A DNA stretch of 64,000 nt from Puntigrus tetrazona (taxonomy: Eukaryota; Chordata; Actinopteri; Cypriniformes; Cyprinidae). Shown in pieces: positions 40,300-52,300 of this stretch. The notes beneath the pieces are model-generated. The model ran no database searches and was not told the origin of the DNA. It worked only from the letters and a program-made list of their open reading frames with translations. Position 1 is the first letter of the stretch, and every line of letters begins with the position of its first letter. The DNA is taken from assembly GCF_018831695.1 (NCBI RefSeq), contig NC_056716.1, positions 8,498,950-8,562,949 of the forward strand. The letters are read 5' to 3'. Both the position numbers and the translations under genes were made by a program.

Positions 40300-41670
40300 A
40301 ATATACAGACCCAGCTATGGAGTTTTTGCCTCTGTTGTGGACATTACATCTTAGTGGATTTCTCTGAGATCTTAGAGAAAGCCTGGATGTCCTGTACACT
40401 CAGGTCTTTACAAAGATAACGCATGTTTGGAGGTTTCGCAAGGACCACGCCTTCTCCTGTGTCTTTAAAGATGGCTAAAATGAATACAGTGAAAAATGTA
40501 TTACATCTTTATGGAAATATGATTATATGTTGTAGTTATCGTTAAAATAGTAATTAAAAGAAATCTAATTGTTTGTCATAAAGAAATATCGCAGAAAAGT
40601 GTTAAAGGTGTGTCGAGCTTCCTGTTATGAAACGGGACTAAAAGCATGTCTGTTAGGAAAATAAATGATATCAATATTTTCGTGGAAATTATAGATGTTA
40701 TAAAAATCTAGCCAATTTGACTTATTTTTTAATTATGCAATTTAAATACAGTGTGTATATACAGTTGTGTTTAATGGGAAAATAAGTTTAGGGAAATTTG
40801 TACATACATATTGCATAAAACAAAACAGTATATCAAAAAATAATATTTTATAACAAAATTGAGAATTAGCCTTAAGCAAAGTTTGACATAATACGTCCTA
40901 AAAAACATTGTCCTAGTGTTGTCAAAGGACATGAAATAAAATATAATTATTATAATCACAATGCTTTTATCAGGGTTTTTGATTAGCAGAAAGAGTTATA
41001 TAGAAATATATGGTGAATAAAAATTTACATTTGAAATGCATTAAGTGGAAATCATTATTAACTCTATAAATGTTAACCTAATGCACGTTTATGAAAGGAA
41101 TTAAATACAGCACACTTGGTTGGTTTTAAAAAATTGTTGTGAATGGGATGAAACGGTATGTGAATTTTAAAAAGGATAGGCCAACCAAAACCCCAATAAA
41201 ATTAGTAAACTTTATTGATAATCTAGATTCAGATTATTGAGGATGCATTTGAGATTAGCAATATAAAATATATTAGATTTACAGAACATGCATTAATGAA
41301 TTAATGGAATAAGGTGTCATGGTAATAAGGAACTGATAGAGAGCAGGTGACACCAAACAGGTAAAAATGAAGATTTCTTACTTTTTTAAGTAGCATTTCT
41401 AGTCCACCATAAAATACAGTAGTGTATCTCCATGAACTGGTGCTGGCTCACAAAAGCCCCCTAAAATCCTGTTGATGTACAGGTTTAGTGCATTTCCACA
41501 CATTCTTTTATAGAAAAAGCCAATCTTTAGACGATGTATTTAAGTGTGGTAAATAGCAAGCGTGAATCAAATTCGAGTTTCCATTGTCAACATTTATTAT
41601 TGAACACCCGTCGTGCAATGTTGTTGACTGGTTACATGATGCAAGAAAAAAAAAAAAAAAACATTTTTTC
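40300..41670. other. Interval between atmin and cenpn
   Basis: AT-rich DNA with a poly(A) run at about 41646-41661. No exon seen. The two genes are in the same orientation and appear to have separate promoters. Confidence 0.5.
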
Positions 41671-41880
41671 CTACCAAAATCTTTATTTAAACCATGCAAA
41701 AATGAAAAATGATACATGTATTATCAAGGTTAACTGTAAAAACATTTCAGTCTCTCCTTGCTGGATCAGTGATAATGACAGCCGTCTCAGACAGCTCAGT
41801 CCTCTTATGACAATACTAGACTATTAAGCGACTATGTTATTTCGGTTTGCAAGATGCAAAATATATATCCTCATGTATGC

Positions 41881-44068
41881 TCATCCCGGCTGAACCGATC
41901 TTTCTCTACAATGTCTGTTGTGACGGGCTGTCTGTGCCGATGCCTGGCTGGAAACACCAGGGCCTTTATCCGTGATCACAAAATAATTCCTTCCTCTCTG
42001 AGTGATGGCTGACAGCAGCGGAGTGACTGGACCTTCGGCTATACCTGCCAGAAGAAAAAGAAACTGCACTGAAGCAAAAAACAAAAGGTTGGCAGGTATA
42101 GACAATTTTGACTTTTTCCCCAATTGCAAAGTTTCTGTCACCTCTCACCTGAAGCGACACAGTGGCGCAGAGAATCGAGCAAACCGCTGCTTGAGAACCT
42201 GACCACCCCTCTGAAGAACTCCTCTCTGTCGCCGAGGCTGTGGTCGCCAGTTCCTCTGTACCTCTCTCTCTCTCAAGCTTGTTAGTCGCGGTTAGTTAAA
42301 ATGAAATGGGTGTCATTTTAAATAACAAATAAACTATATTCATTCTTAAGGTGGCTTGCACGCTCACTCTGTACACTGCCGTTTCCAGTTTTGGAGAAGG
42401 GCCAAGTCCGAATGCCTCGCAGGACATCTGGCGTCGCATCTCTTCATGGTCACCATGTTCCTTTCCAATGCAGGATCTGTAAAAAAAGACAAGGAAAGAT
42501 CAACAAAACTGCATAGATTCAATTAAGTTATAAAATCGCATGATGCTAAGAGTATAACACAAACGTTCCTTCACTGCTTTCTCAACAGCAATGCATAGCA
42601 CGGTGAAGATTTAAATAAGAATGCCTGCTAACTCAACCCCAAAGAACGCAGGAAAACTCCATTCAGTAATGAAAGTGCATCTAGTGTGCCTTTAAAAAAA
42701 AGTTTTTATCCCACTTTTCATAAACATGTGTACTCATTCTGTCCAAACTCAACAAAATTAGTAATACTAGACTTATATTGATACACCTTAAAGATAATGG
42801 AAAAATAAAAACGTGTACATACGGGATGAAACGGTGTTTCTGTCCTGTAGGATCCTTGAGTGTGCATTTGGAAAAACCTGTCAGTAAAAAAATTAATTAT
42901 TACATGAAAAATACACAATATAAGAATATAAAATATGTTAAGTATTTGTTTCAAAAATTGCAATCATTTATTTTAGCTGTTGCTAAAGAAACTGCAGCAT
43001 GCGTGCTTTATGATGCATTCTATATTGTAAAAATATTCTTGAATTTTTTTTTGTTTGTTCAAGCGCATTACCACAAATAGCAATAGAGTGTTCTAAAAAT
43101 ATTTAGAAAATCAGATTTATATTTATAAAGTTACGCACACATTTGGTTTCGATAGTTACCTGCTGATACCGTCTCAGAAGTAAGTCCTCATTGCTGGTGA
43201 GACTCTTGGTGCTCAGGTGGCCATCCTTTATAGAGCCATGTTTAGTGGCTATTACTAAAGCCTGTGGATGCGGGTGAATGAAACAAACAAAAAATGAGAT
43301 ATCGCTTTTTTTTTTTTTTTTTGTGCGAGGCCAAAGCATCGAGTTGCCTTGATATCTGGTTACTTATACTAAAATTAAAGCGAAGTTGAAAAACAGACAA
43401 ACGATCGCACCGAAATATACATATCAAATGTGTCACCTGACAAAGATATATCTTGTGTTTGGCCGTAAGGTTGGATATAAAACGTAGGAAGTGTGCAGGT
43501 GGTGCACGACGTAAGTAGGTTTAAGGTGGTTGGGTTTGTTGAAGTTGTCTCCCCATGCGATCCGTATCCATATAGCCTCATCCTCGTGTTTCTTCAATTT
43601 AATGGAAATCTTAAGAGCAAAATCAAAACATTTGCATTAATACACTGCTAAGTGACGTTACGCGGGATTCTTAAACTCAAAGTTTAGTTGGATTTGAAAG
43701 CATAAATGGCAAAAGACGTCGCGTTATTACATGCCGAATGACCCCATGCAAGTGTGCTTTGAACTGTCTTTAAACTGCGTCAGCTCTACGCAGACGGCAT
43801 CATCTGTGGAGGAGAAGAAAGGGACTGCTTTAGACAAGGATTCATTTCTTTAAAGAAGTCAGAAGAACTATACACTTTTACCATGCGTCTAGATATTCTG
43901 ATTTTACGTTCCTTCAAATCTATTTAATGATGACATGCATAAATAACACTTACCCTGTGCCTCTGCAAGCTGGCATGCATGCCATGTGCCCCGATCGGGT
44001 TTTCTATATGATCTAATGAGAGAGGGGGAAAAAGTCAAGCTCAATGGGTTAATCCAGAGTATATATAG

Positions 44069-44109
<41 letters not shown>

Positions 44110-44785
44110 AGATTTCACTTACAGATCATTTCCAGATTAGTGATGTGCTTCATGTTAAGTCTGTTCTCCTACAATAGGGAGAGGAAGAGACATTTTAATA
44201 AAGTCTCCCACCAAATAATAAATACATTACTCTAAAGTGTGGTGTTGCTTCATAAACTTTTTTCCTTTTTTACATCATAAATTCCTGTCAGGTTTCAAAA
44301 CACCGCTGTGCAAATAATAAATAAGTCTGCTGGATGACAATTTACTAGTACTGTATCCTGATAATAATCCTATTTCTGGCCCTTTGTGTTAAAACTAACG
44401 TTAAAGCTTTTTATGAACCATGTATGAATAGTTTGATTAGGTACATGCATTCACCGAACACATGCACATACACGTTCATTCAGTAAGGACTTTTAGATGA
44501 AAAAAGGCGGTAATTAAAAGCAGCATTTAGTGATTTGCGGTAGTACGCCTTTTATGTATTTTACTTTACAAATAACGTTAACTGTGGAAAAAAAGATTTA
44601 TTGGTTGTAGCTCACCTCACAGAAACTGATGACATGCTCCACTATCACCCACTTGGGTCGTGTGTAATCCAGGCGCGCAGCTGGTCCGCTGATAAACAGT
44701 TCCATTTCTTTAAAAGATCTTCTATATTTTTGTTCGGTATTCTCCTGATTATCCGATTTAAAACAGACGTGGCTTGCGCGTCCAT
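41881..44785 (-). CDS. cenpn: Centromere protein N (frame broken in six exons)
   Basis: CENP-N reads the CENP-A nucleosome and, with CENP-L, forms part of the constitutive kinetochore network. Ten exons on the minus strand: 44785-44616, 44168-44123, 44012-43954, 43803-43731, 43609-43437, 43261-43160, 42877-42823, 42476-42368, about 42277-42149, and 42044-41881. All have consensus donors and acceptors. Recognisable segments include the basic N-terminus RIIRRIPNKN, the core AIWIRIAWGDNFNKP followed by LKPTYVV, and the C-terminal GIAEGPVTPLLSA. Exons 1, 3, 4, 5 and 8 each need one extra base to keep both the conserved protein and the splice phase. Exon 9 is off by one (or by one GA unit) in a GA repeat near 42259-42274. 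Corrected length would be about 361 codons against 339 in human, with about 27 extra residues at the C-terminus. Possible poly(A) signal at 41687-41682. Confidence 0.95.
44060..44109. repeat. (AT)n in a cenpn intron
   Basis: AT repeat lying directly downstream of cenpn exon 2, between exons 2 and 3. Confidence 0.9.
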
Positions 44786-44888
44786 AGTGGACGAAAAAGT
44801 TCTACGTTAAAAAATGAACAGAAACGGTGAACATGTCTTTAGCGTTTTATACATTCAAAACAAACCGCCAGAAATCAAACAGATTTGA

Positions 44889-44898
44889 ACCGGAAGTT
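44889..44898. promoter_or_regulatory. ETS-type site upstream of cenpn
   Basis: ACCGGAAGTT lies about 105 bases upstream of the cenpn start codon. CCGGAAGT is the core of ETS/GABP sites common in housekeeping promoters. Site seen; function inferred from position. Confidence 0.5.
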
Positions 44899-45566
44899 CC
44901 TGTTTAAAGCGGGCTGGCAATGACATAAAAGTCCTGCTACGTCTGTTCATATGCGACAGAATTATTATTTTGCATTTAAGTTATCACGAATCGAAAGCGA
45001 ATATATCTTAATTGAGAATTTTGATTAAACAATTTAGTCTGTTCACATTTAGTGCTCTGATCAGAAAGATCGGCGAAGCTTATTTATTATTTATCTAATT
45101 TGCGCGTTCAAACTTTATTTACAAGATCATAATGAAACATTAAATACACGAATGCATTGTGTTTCTCTCCATTATGAATGCCTGATTTTATTAACATTAC
45201 AAAAAAATGTTTTTTAATAATGGTAATTGGGTGTTATATGCTGTATATTTACATCACACGATGATTGTTTTTCAGGAAAAAACAAAATAAATTAATTTTT
45301 GATTGCTATTATTGATGCAAAACAAAAATCTTTTATTTTCTATTAATTTGACAGGACTACAATGCTGATGACTTTACACACACAAACACACACTTTTTTT
45401 TAAATTTATGTGAATTTATTTTAAAATGTATTTATGTTAACGTTTTATTTGTTTTTCTATTTAGATTTATTTTTTTGTTAATACTATTACTTAGGTATTT
45501 ACTCTTTTGTATTCTGGTTGTATATGTATTTTATTGCTTTCACTGTATTCCTGTGAATGTTATGTT

Positions 45567-45588
45567 TAATAATAATAATAATAATAAC

Positions 45589-45642
<54 letters not shown>

Positions 45643-45643
45643 T
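45567..45643. repeat. (AAT)n microsatellite
   Basis: About 25 AAT units with one AAC, between cenpn and cmc2. A short (AAG)n follows at about 45728-45746. Confidence 0.95.
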
Positions 45644-45929
45644 GCTAGTATTTAAAAAGTAGAACGCTATACTCAACGGTGCAGTAGTTGGCGATAGTGT
45701 GCTAAAAGAACGATTCGCGAATAAAAAAAGAAGAAGAAGAAGAAGAGTGGACGGGAACACGATATATAGACAGGCACCATATATGAGACGTAATAATTAA
45801 CGTTAGATAGTGCGGCTTTAAAACGGGTTATCGCAATACCTGTCAATTCTGTCAGACTGTCAGCTACAAACGAGGAGCTGAGCGAAATACTTTATGATGA
45901 TAAACACGTCAATGTCACTCTAAACACGT

Positions 45930-46036
45930 GAACTGTGCTGCCCTTCACGAGCAACAGACCGCTGGATTGAGTTCATTGATTCGCAGAGCTGTCGATTCAG
46001 TCTCTGTTTTCAGATGAAACGTCTGTAAGAGCTTTG
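45930..46036 (+). promoter_or_regulatory. cmc2: Probable cmc2 promoter and untranslated first exon
   Basis: A locally CpG-containing stretch upstream of cmc2 ends in a plausible donor CTTTG|GTGAGC at 46036/46037. Its spacing fits a non-coding first exon spliced to the acceptor near 47466. Exact start unknown; this is inferred from splice-like signals and position only. Confidence 0.35.
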
Positions 46037-46513
46037 GTGAGCTGCATTTTTCTGTTATAACTTCAGTGTGTAACGCTAATCGACTGCTAATGCTAACGTA
46101 GTAGTCGCGGCAACTGTAAAAAAATAAACTAGCATACGCAAAAAATACAAGACCGTTAACACCACCGAAATTAATTTGATTAGTTATCATGTATTTAAAA
46201 GAAAATGTCCACACTTCTCCCCAGTCGCATTAGTACTAACACAGTTCTCTCAGTACATCACAATATATGGAACAAATGCTTTTTGAAAAAAAACAAATAT
46301 ATATTTTTAAGGTGTTCCGATTCATTTCCATGTTATGCTGTAATGCTTTACGCTTTAAAATATGGACAATCACAACAGACCGTTTTTTGTTGTCTTTTTT
46401 TTTCATAATAAGAATAAGAATAAAAAAAGTCATGTTAACCAGCTGTTATTATTAATATAATTAATTAAATGAAAAGTCTATTGAATGGATTAATAATGTT
46501 TTCTTCTGTTGCA

Positions 46514-46519
46514 GGTAAG
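46514..46519 (+). other. Zero-length acceptor/donor pair in the cmc2 leader intron
   Basis: A pyrimidine-rich tract ends TTGCAG at 46513 and is followed at once by GTAAGT. This is the layout of a recursive splice site. It is seen in sequence only; the intron is short for recursive splicing. Confidence 0.3.
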
Positions 46520-46749
46520 TGTCCCAGGTTTTAGAGATGAGTGATGGAATGGGATGGGGAGGCTGTAGTATCCTTAATGTCACATCAAGTTTCCTCATTT
46601 GTTTTCTGCAGTGATAAACTAATGTCACAGGTCTGATAGACAACCAATTTTTGCTTTTTTTTTAAAATTTGCATCTTCAGATAACCGAACAAGAAGTATG
46701 CGAGTTTCGTTAATAAATAAATTTAGTCTTCAAGAGTTAATTTAAATTA

Positions 46750-46930
46750 ATGGAATAGTGCACCTAAAAATAAAAAAAGTGCTGTTATCATATGCTCTCA
46801 TTTTATGTTGTTTCTAACCATTAAGACGTCAGAACACGCATAATGATATTTTTAATTTTCTTCAGTTATTTATGTCTATCCATTTATAAGTCCCTGCAAC
46901 CAAAACCAACTTAACCAATTAAAAAAAAAA
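46750..46930. repeat. Degraded cyprinid MITE copy
   Basis: 'ggaatagtgcacctaaaaat', then 'gctgttatcatatgctctc' and 'tgttgtttctaacc' follow the order of the element at 49117 with many changes. Confidence 0.5.
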
Positions 46931-47514
46931 AAAAAGTGAATAATTAATGTGAACTAAGCTGACTTTATATTTGGAACATATTTAATTTAGGCATTTATTT
47001 TTAATAAAACATTGATCTGCACGCATAAAGCATTTTTTTTATTTATTTATTTTTGAAGACGCTGACTTTCAATGGATGGACAAAAACAGTAAATATTAAA
47101 AATCTTTTAATTTGCATTCAAAAAAGAATTGAAGTCTTATGGATTTTCAATGATACGAGAGCGATGTAAACGATTACAAATTTTGGCCAACTTTTCTCTT
47201 TTATAATTTTATAATTTCTCCTTTATATAAGCTTTATAATACTGTGAAAAATCTGAAGTACATTAGATTAGATTAGAGTCATAAACATCTTAAAAATATA
47301 TATTTTTATCTAATATATTTGTCAATTAAAACACTGTAAATCCATTGAAAAACTAATACAACTTGTGACAAAATTAGAGAATAACTTGACCTGAAATGTA
47401 AAGTATTGTGAAAAGACTTTTTCCCCCTTCCTCTTCTTCATGTTGGCCTTACTTAATAATCCCCAGCAGGGCAGGTGTTGTCACAGCTTGCAAGTCACAC
47501 AGCCTTAACTCAGG

Positions 47515-48524
47515 ATGCACCCTGATTTGTCGCCCCATCTCCATACTGACGAGTGCAATGAACTCATAACACTTCTCAAACAGTGCCACAAGGAGGTATG
47601 GAAACCTACTCATGCAAACACGCTTTTCATAGTGAACCTTTCACCTCTTGAACTGTACAATCCACAAACAATTCAAAATTGCCTTTCCCAAACAATAAAG
47701 TCATCATTTACCTTGTATGTTTAGCTTCATGTAATTTCATATCTTTATGATTTTGTTCTGTGGGCCAAAAAAGCCAGATTTTGTGCTTGGGTAACTCTTT
47801 GTGTTCTTTGAAAAAAGATATAGATATGCATATATACAATTTGCATCGGGCGCAACGTGCTACTTTGTGAATTGGACGTTTCATTCTGACTGTACAATTG
47901 TCTTTTGATAATCTGCTTTGAATGCAAGTAATGATTGTCTGGGTCTGTCTGTAGCATAATGTCCTCAAGTTCTTTGGCGCGTGTAATGATGTGGACCGTG
48001 CAATGCGGAAGTGTCTTAAGAAAGAGGTGAGTATATGAGGCTTTGGACATTGTAACTTCCTGCACTTAGTATACTTCATACAGGCATCCTGCAATAAATC
48101 CAAAAGCAAGATGTAAACAAACCAAAACAGCAACTACAAATAGGTAGCGTTCAAATAAAGTGTGATACTGCCATCTACTGGTTATTCGACGGTATTTTCA
48201 TTTTTTGTAAATGTAATTTTCATGGTATTTCTGTAACATTGTGAGATTGCTTCTTTGAGTAATACTTGCAAATAGTGCACGTCTTGGTTTATCATATATA
48301 TAATATCGGAGACTAGGCCAAAGCATCTTCCGTGTAAATACACTTTTTTTTTTTTTTTTTTAAATCAGTCTCCGAGTAAACCTCTGACTTGCCTGGCTGC
48401 ATTCGGCTAAATTATTTTCCTCTTTTTGTCCTCGCAGTATCAGGCGAAGAGGGAGCGCAGCAAGGCTCACGCTGAAGAAATGAGACGGCGTTTAAAAGAA
48501 CAACCGACACCAAACCACCCATAG
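47515..48524 (+). CDS. cmc2: COX assembly mitochondrial protein 2 homolog
   Basis: CMC2 is a small intermembrane-space protein needed for cytochrome c oxidase assembly. Three coding exons are visible: 47515-47595, 47955-48026 and 48438-48524, all phase 0 with GT/AG borders, joining to 79 codons plus TAG, the length I know for human CMC2. The start MHPDLSPHLHT is nearly the human start. Two CX9C motifs are present: C-NELITLLKQ-C in the first exon and C-NDVDRAMRK-C in the second, the twin-CX9C fold oxidised by the Mia40 relay. The last exon is basic and charged (YQAKRERSKAHAEEMRRR). A likely acceptor for the first coding exon lies at 47466 or 47469, so an untranslated 5' exon should lie upstream. 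The gene is head to head with cenpn. No frame break is present, unlike its neighbours. A variant poly(A) signal ATTAAA lies at about 48740. Confidence 0.97.
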
Positions 48525-49116
48525 AATCAAACCTCGTCCACCCCCTCGGAGAACAAAGCTACTACAGACGTGGACTTGTTTCTGGTGTCGGGGTGCGCGG
48601 ACGCTTTAAACCTGGAATGCTTTTCTGTGAGGATGAATTAATGATGACCCTTACGGTAAATAAGGTGGTAGAGTACGTTTAAGACGAAACGTAACTTTAT
48701 TTAATGATGTTTAATTGCAGGCCGTGAGCTTTATCCCCAATTAAAAAGTTTAAAGTGAACGTTGTCGTTAGCGCAGTTATTGGCAGCTGACTACGCTGAG
48801 CTTTTTTCATTTATTAATTATTAATACACTAAAGAGCCTATGTACAGTTAGTTGAATTTATGATATTGTTAATTGTTTGCTAATCAATGTCAATAAGAAA
48901 CAAATCTATTACTGTATTTTAGCTTTAGCTTTAAATCTCATCCTCTCCCCCATAGTTAATAAGGTCTTAGTACATGATATAACCACAGAAGAGTCACGTT
49001 TTCAATAGGACAAATATTGAAACTCTTTAGTAATTTTTGCTAAAAAGTCAATATCATTCATTGCTCGGTACGTGTCACGTGTCCTTCTGGATGTCTCCTT
49101 TCAAATTACTTATACT

Positions 49117-49371
49117 TAAGGGAATAGTTCACCCAAAAATGACAATTCTGTCATCGTTTACATCATTCGGAGTAGTTCCAAATTTGTATGCTCTTTTTAT
49201 TGTTCTGCCAAACGGAAGGGGGAAAAAAAATACTATGGAAGTCAGTGGAGACCCAAAGCAGCCTGGTTACAAACTTTCTTCAAAATATATTCCTTTGTGT
49301 TGAGCAGAACCAAAAAAAAACAATACAGGTTTAGAACTGCTCGAGGGTGAGTAAAATATGTCGCTTTAAGG
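49117..49371. repeat. Cyprinid MITE
   Basis: Begins 'ttaagggaatagttcaccc' and 'aaaaatgacaattctgtcat'. The middle has 'actatggaagtcagtgga' and 'ttcttcaaaatat'; the end has 'gagggtgagtaaa'. This order is that of one of the commonest zebrafish elements, which is largely palindromic. Confidence 0.85.
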
Positions 49372-52300
49372 GTACTACTGCTGCAACAAGCAAGTTATCC
49401 AAAAAGGTAAAATTTGAAACCCTTATTTGTTGCTTTCTCTGGGCTGCCAGCTCTGTCTGTATCCAGTAGTACCTGCCTTTCATACCTCAGGTGTGCTCTC
49501 TGACTGTTTAGGTGTTCTTTTTTTTCTCTCTTTAGGGTCAAACAACAGAGTAGTTTTTGTTCTATTCCAAAAATCTAGGTAGTTTTCTGTGCATTACTCA
49601 TTTGGTTGGGTCAGATTATGTGGGTACGTCCTTAGGCTGATTATTATTATTATTTTTTATTCTGATTTTGTGAAGCCTCAGGACCAGCTGAATGAGGGGC
49701 TTTTTCATCATTAATTTAATAGTTTTTAAGAGTTTTAAAATGATAAGAGTTGGAGTTATTAAATTCTTTATGTATCCAAAATTTGATGTCTCTAGGGCAT
49801 TGGTTTTATATGGCCCAGCATGCATTTTTTGCTCTGTTTGTTTGTACCATAAGGTATAAATTCACATTCAGTGCTGAAAAATCAAAGAACTTGTGGGACC
49901 TGAAGGATTTTACTGAAGGCGGGCAGATTAGGACAAACTAGGGACTCATGAACAACTTACTAAACAGCTGTGGATTGATTATTCAGGTAACAACGTGGCA
50001 TTAAGAATCAAGGTGATGTTAACTTTTGAAATGGGTCATTTTTTTATAAATTCAACTATTGTTTTCTCTTGTGTGTGTATGTAGCCAAACTTTTTTTTTT
50101 TTTTTTTTATGTGTAATATCTTATTAAGGTAAGTGCTATGGTCAACAGCTTCTGAATTTGGTCTGTGGTTTGTATGTTCAGGTCAGGGGTTGAAAAACGT
50201 GGCCTATTCCTGCAGTGCCTTAAGCACTACGTCTTCAGAAACAAGTAATGTTATTCCAGCCAGAATATATCGGTTTACATAATGTCATTTGTAATTGTGC
50301 TTGGCCAGGCATGACAGAGTGAATTTTACGAGGATATACATACTTCATACCCGGCTGCAAATGGCTCCGTGTCTTGCCCTCGGGGCCCCTGTGCTGCTTA
50401 GGTAATAAAATCTAAAAGCTCCCATGATGCCTGGAGGGAGCATTCATGTTCTGCCAACATTAGCGTAAGGGAATTGTCTTTTCTGCAGCGCAAACAAGCT
50501 ATGAAACATGGCCGACGCTGTCATTTCAGTAGCCAGCACCTTTAACCTGTTCTTGTGTTCTTCGCTATACATTAAATGATTAATCAAGGTGCCTCAACTA
50601 TGTGAACTTTTTTTTTTTTTTAGACATTAGCCTGCAACTGGCAATAGAGTGGTAGTGAATAATTGAAGGAATCTTGCAGAAAGGGATTTGTGGCGGCTTC
50701 TGAAGTGGCCTCTTGCTCTCCAGCCACTAAAGTGGGGTGAGGAAAGGTTAGAAAGACCGAAATGTCATCCAAAATACAATGTCTTCTTTTTAGAACTGGT
50801 TGAAGCGGGAGTAAATGAATACTTACAAAATAGTTCAAACCGTCAATTTTACAGTGGTGTGTTATGGTGGCACCTGCTGTATGTGTATTTATTTTTGCTG
50901 TGGGCGTAAACACCACAGATGTGTAGGCACCTGTTGTATCAGTTTCCTTTCATCCCATAAATCTGCTTTTGTGAAGGTAATGAAATCTGGCACGCTCATA
51001 GAGAGGAACGTCAACCGCAATTCGGGGTCTCTGATTCAAGAGCCACCAACACCTTAAATTATAACAACTATAACTTAAAGGTGCCTGCGCAGGTTATTTT
51101 TGCATGATGCTGACATTGAAGTTCTAGCAGACAAAGCCAGCTGTTTTGTTCTGTTCTGTAGCAAAGACAGCACGGAGCCAGCGGATAAAGGATGTTTTGT
51201 GAGAGGAGGTGACTGTCTGTTTAGAAGGGGGCAGAATGACTTCACTATTTTGCCCAGAGCTGCTTTATAGATTAATGAAACTCATATTGATGAACTTTAC
51301 TGAGGTAAACTGAATTAAAAAAAAAAACTTTAACAGTTGAATAAAGAGCTGTTTTTAGAGATGTTTACATTAAGTATTCAGTTTTTCCAATTAATTAATT
51401 TGTAAATAATTTTTTTAGACTATTTTAGCTTCATATTTCTTCAGAATAGTAATCCATGCTAGTGCTTTTGTTTGCCTTATCTTGGGCCTCTGCCCATTTC
51501 CTGACTTGCAATCAAGAGCCATTGGGATTCCTCAACCTGCGCAGCTTAAATCAATAATCAGAACTGTTAATCGATGGCATTTTAAATAAGCATTGACCGG
51601 AGATGCAAGGTTAGCCAGGTTTATTGGTTCACATTAAGCAAAACAGTGTCTACAGTGCCTCCTTCTGACCTGATATTCTAAGATCATCTCTAGATTTTCA
51701 TGTTCATCCAATCTGCTTTATTTAGCAATACTACTAGATATTTTTTACACACGCATGCCTCGCTCCTCTTGTAGGCGATATAGACTAAGCCTCACAAATA
51801 CTCTTTCCTCTTGTGTGTTTTCCATTTGAAAGAAATGTGCCAAGATCTTCTATCAATTTGTCATAGGTTAGTGCTCCACCTAAACATCATAATACAAAAA
51901 ACAAGTCAAGTTACATAAAAGCTTTATGTCTTAACCACAAATAAGCATAAGAAATTTGTAGATTTTCAGCGACAGTAAAGCTGGGATAGTCTTTATTGCT
52001 GGGATAATGTTGTTAATGCGAACCATCTAAATCCCATCCATTAGTCATTTCCCTTATGACAAGTCAGCAGACAAGTCTTTCTGCAAAACTGAAAGTTGTA
52101 ACTGGGAATCATGGCAAGAACCTTCATAGGCACATTCAGAATAAACATCCAGTATGCTAAGACACTAGAAACCCAATAGAAACTGCATAATTGCACTTAT
52201 ATTTAATTGTTACTACCTCAGGGAAATTAGTTTTTATACAGTATTGTTATTTAGTTTATACCATTCTGGTCAAAATGACTGCAAACTGCCAGTGTGTGGC

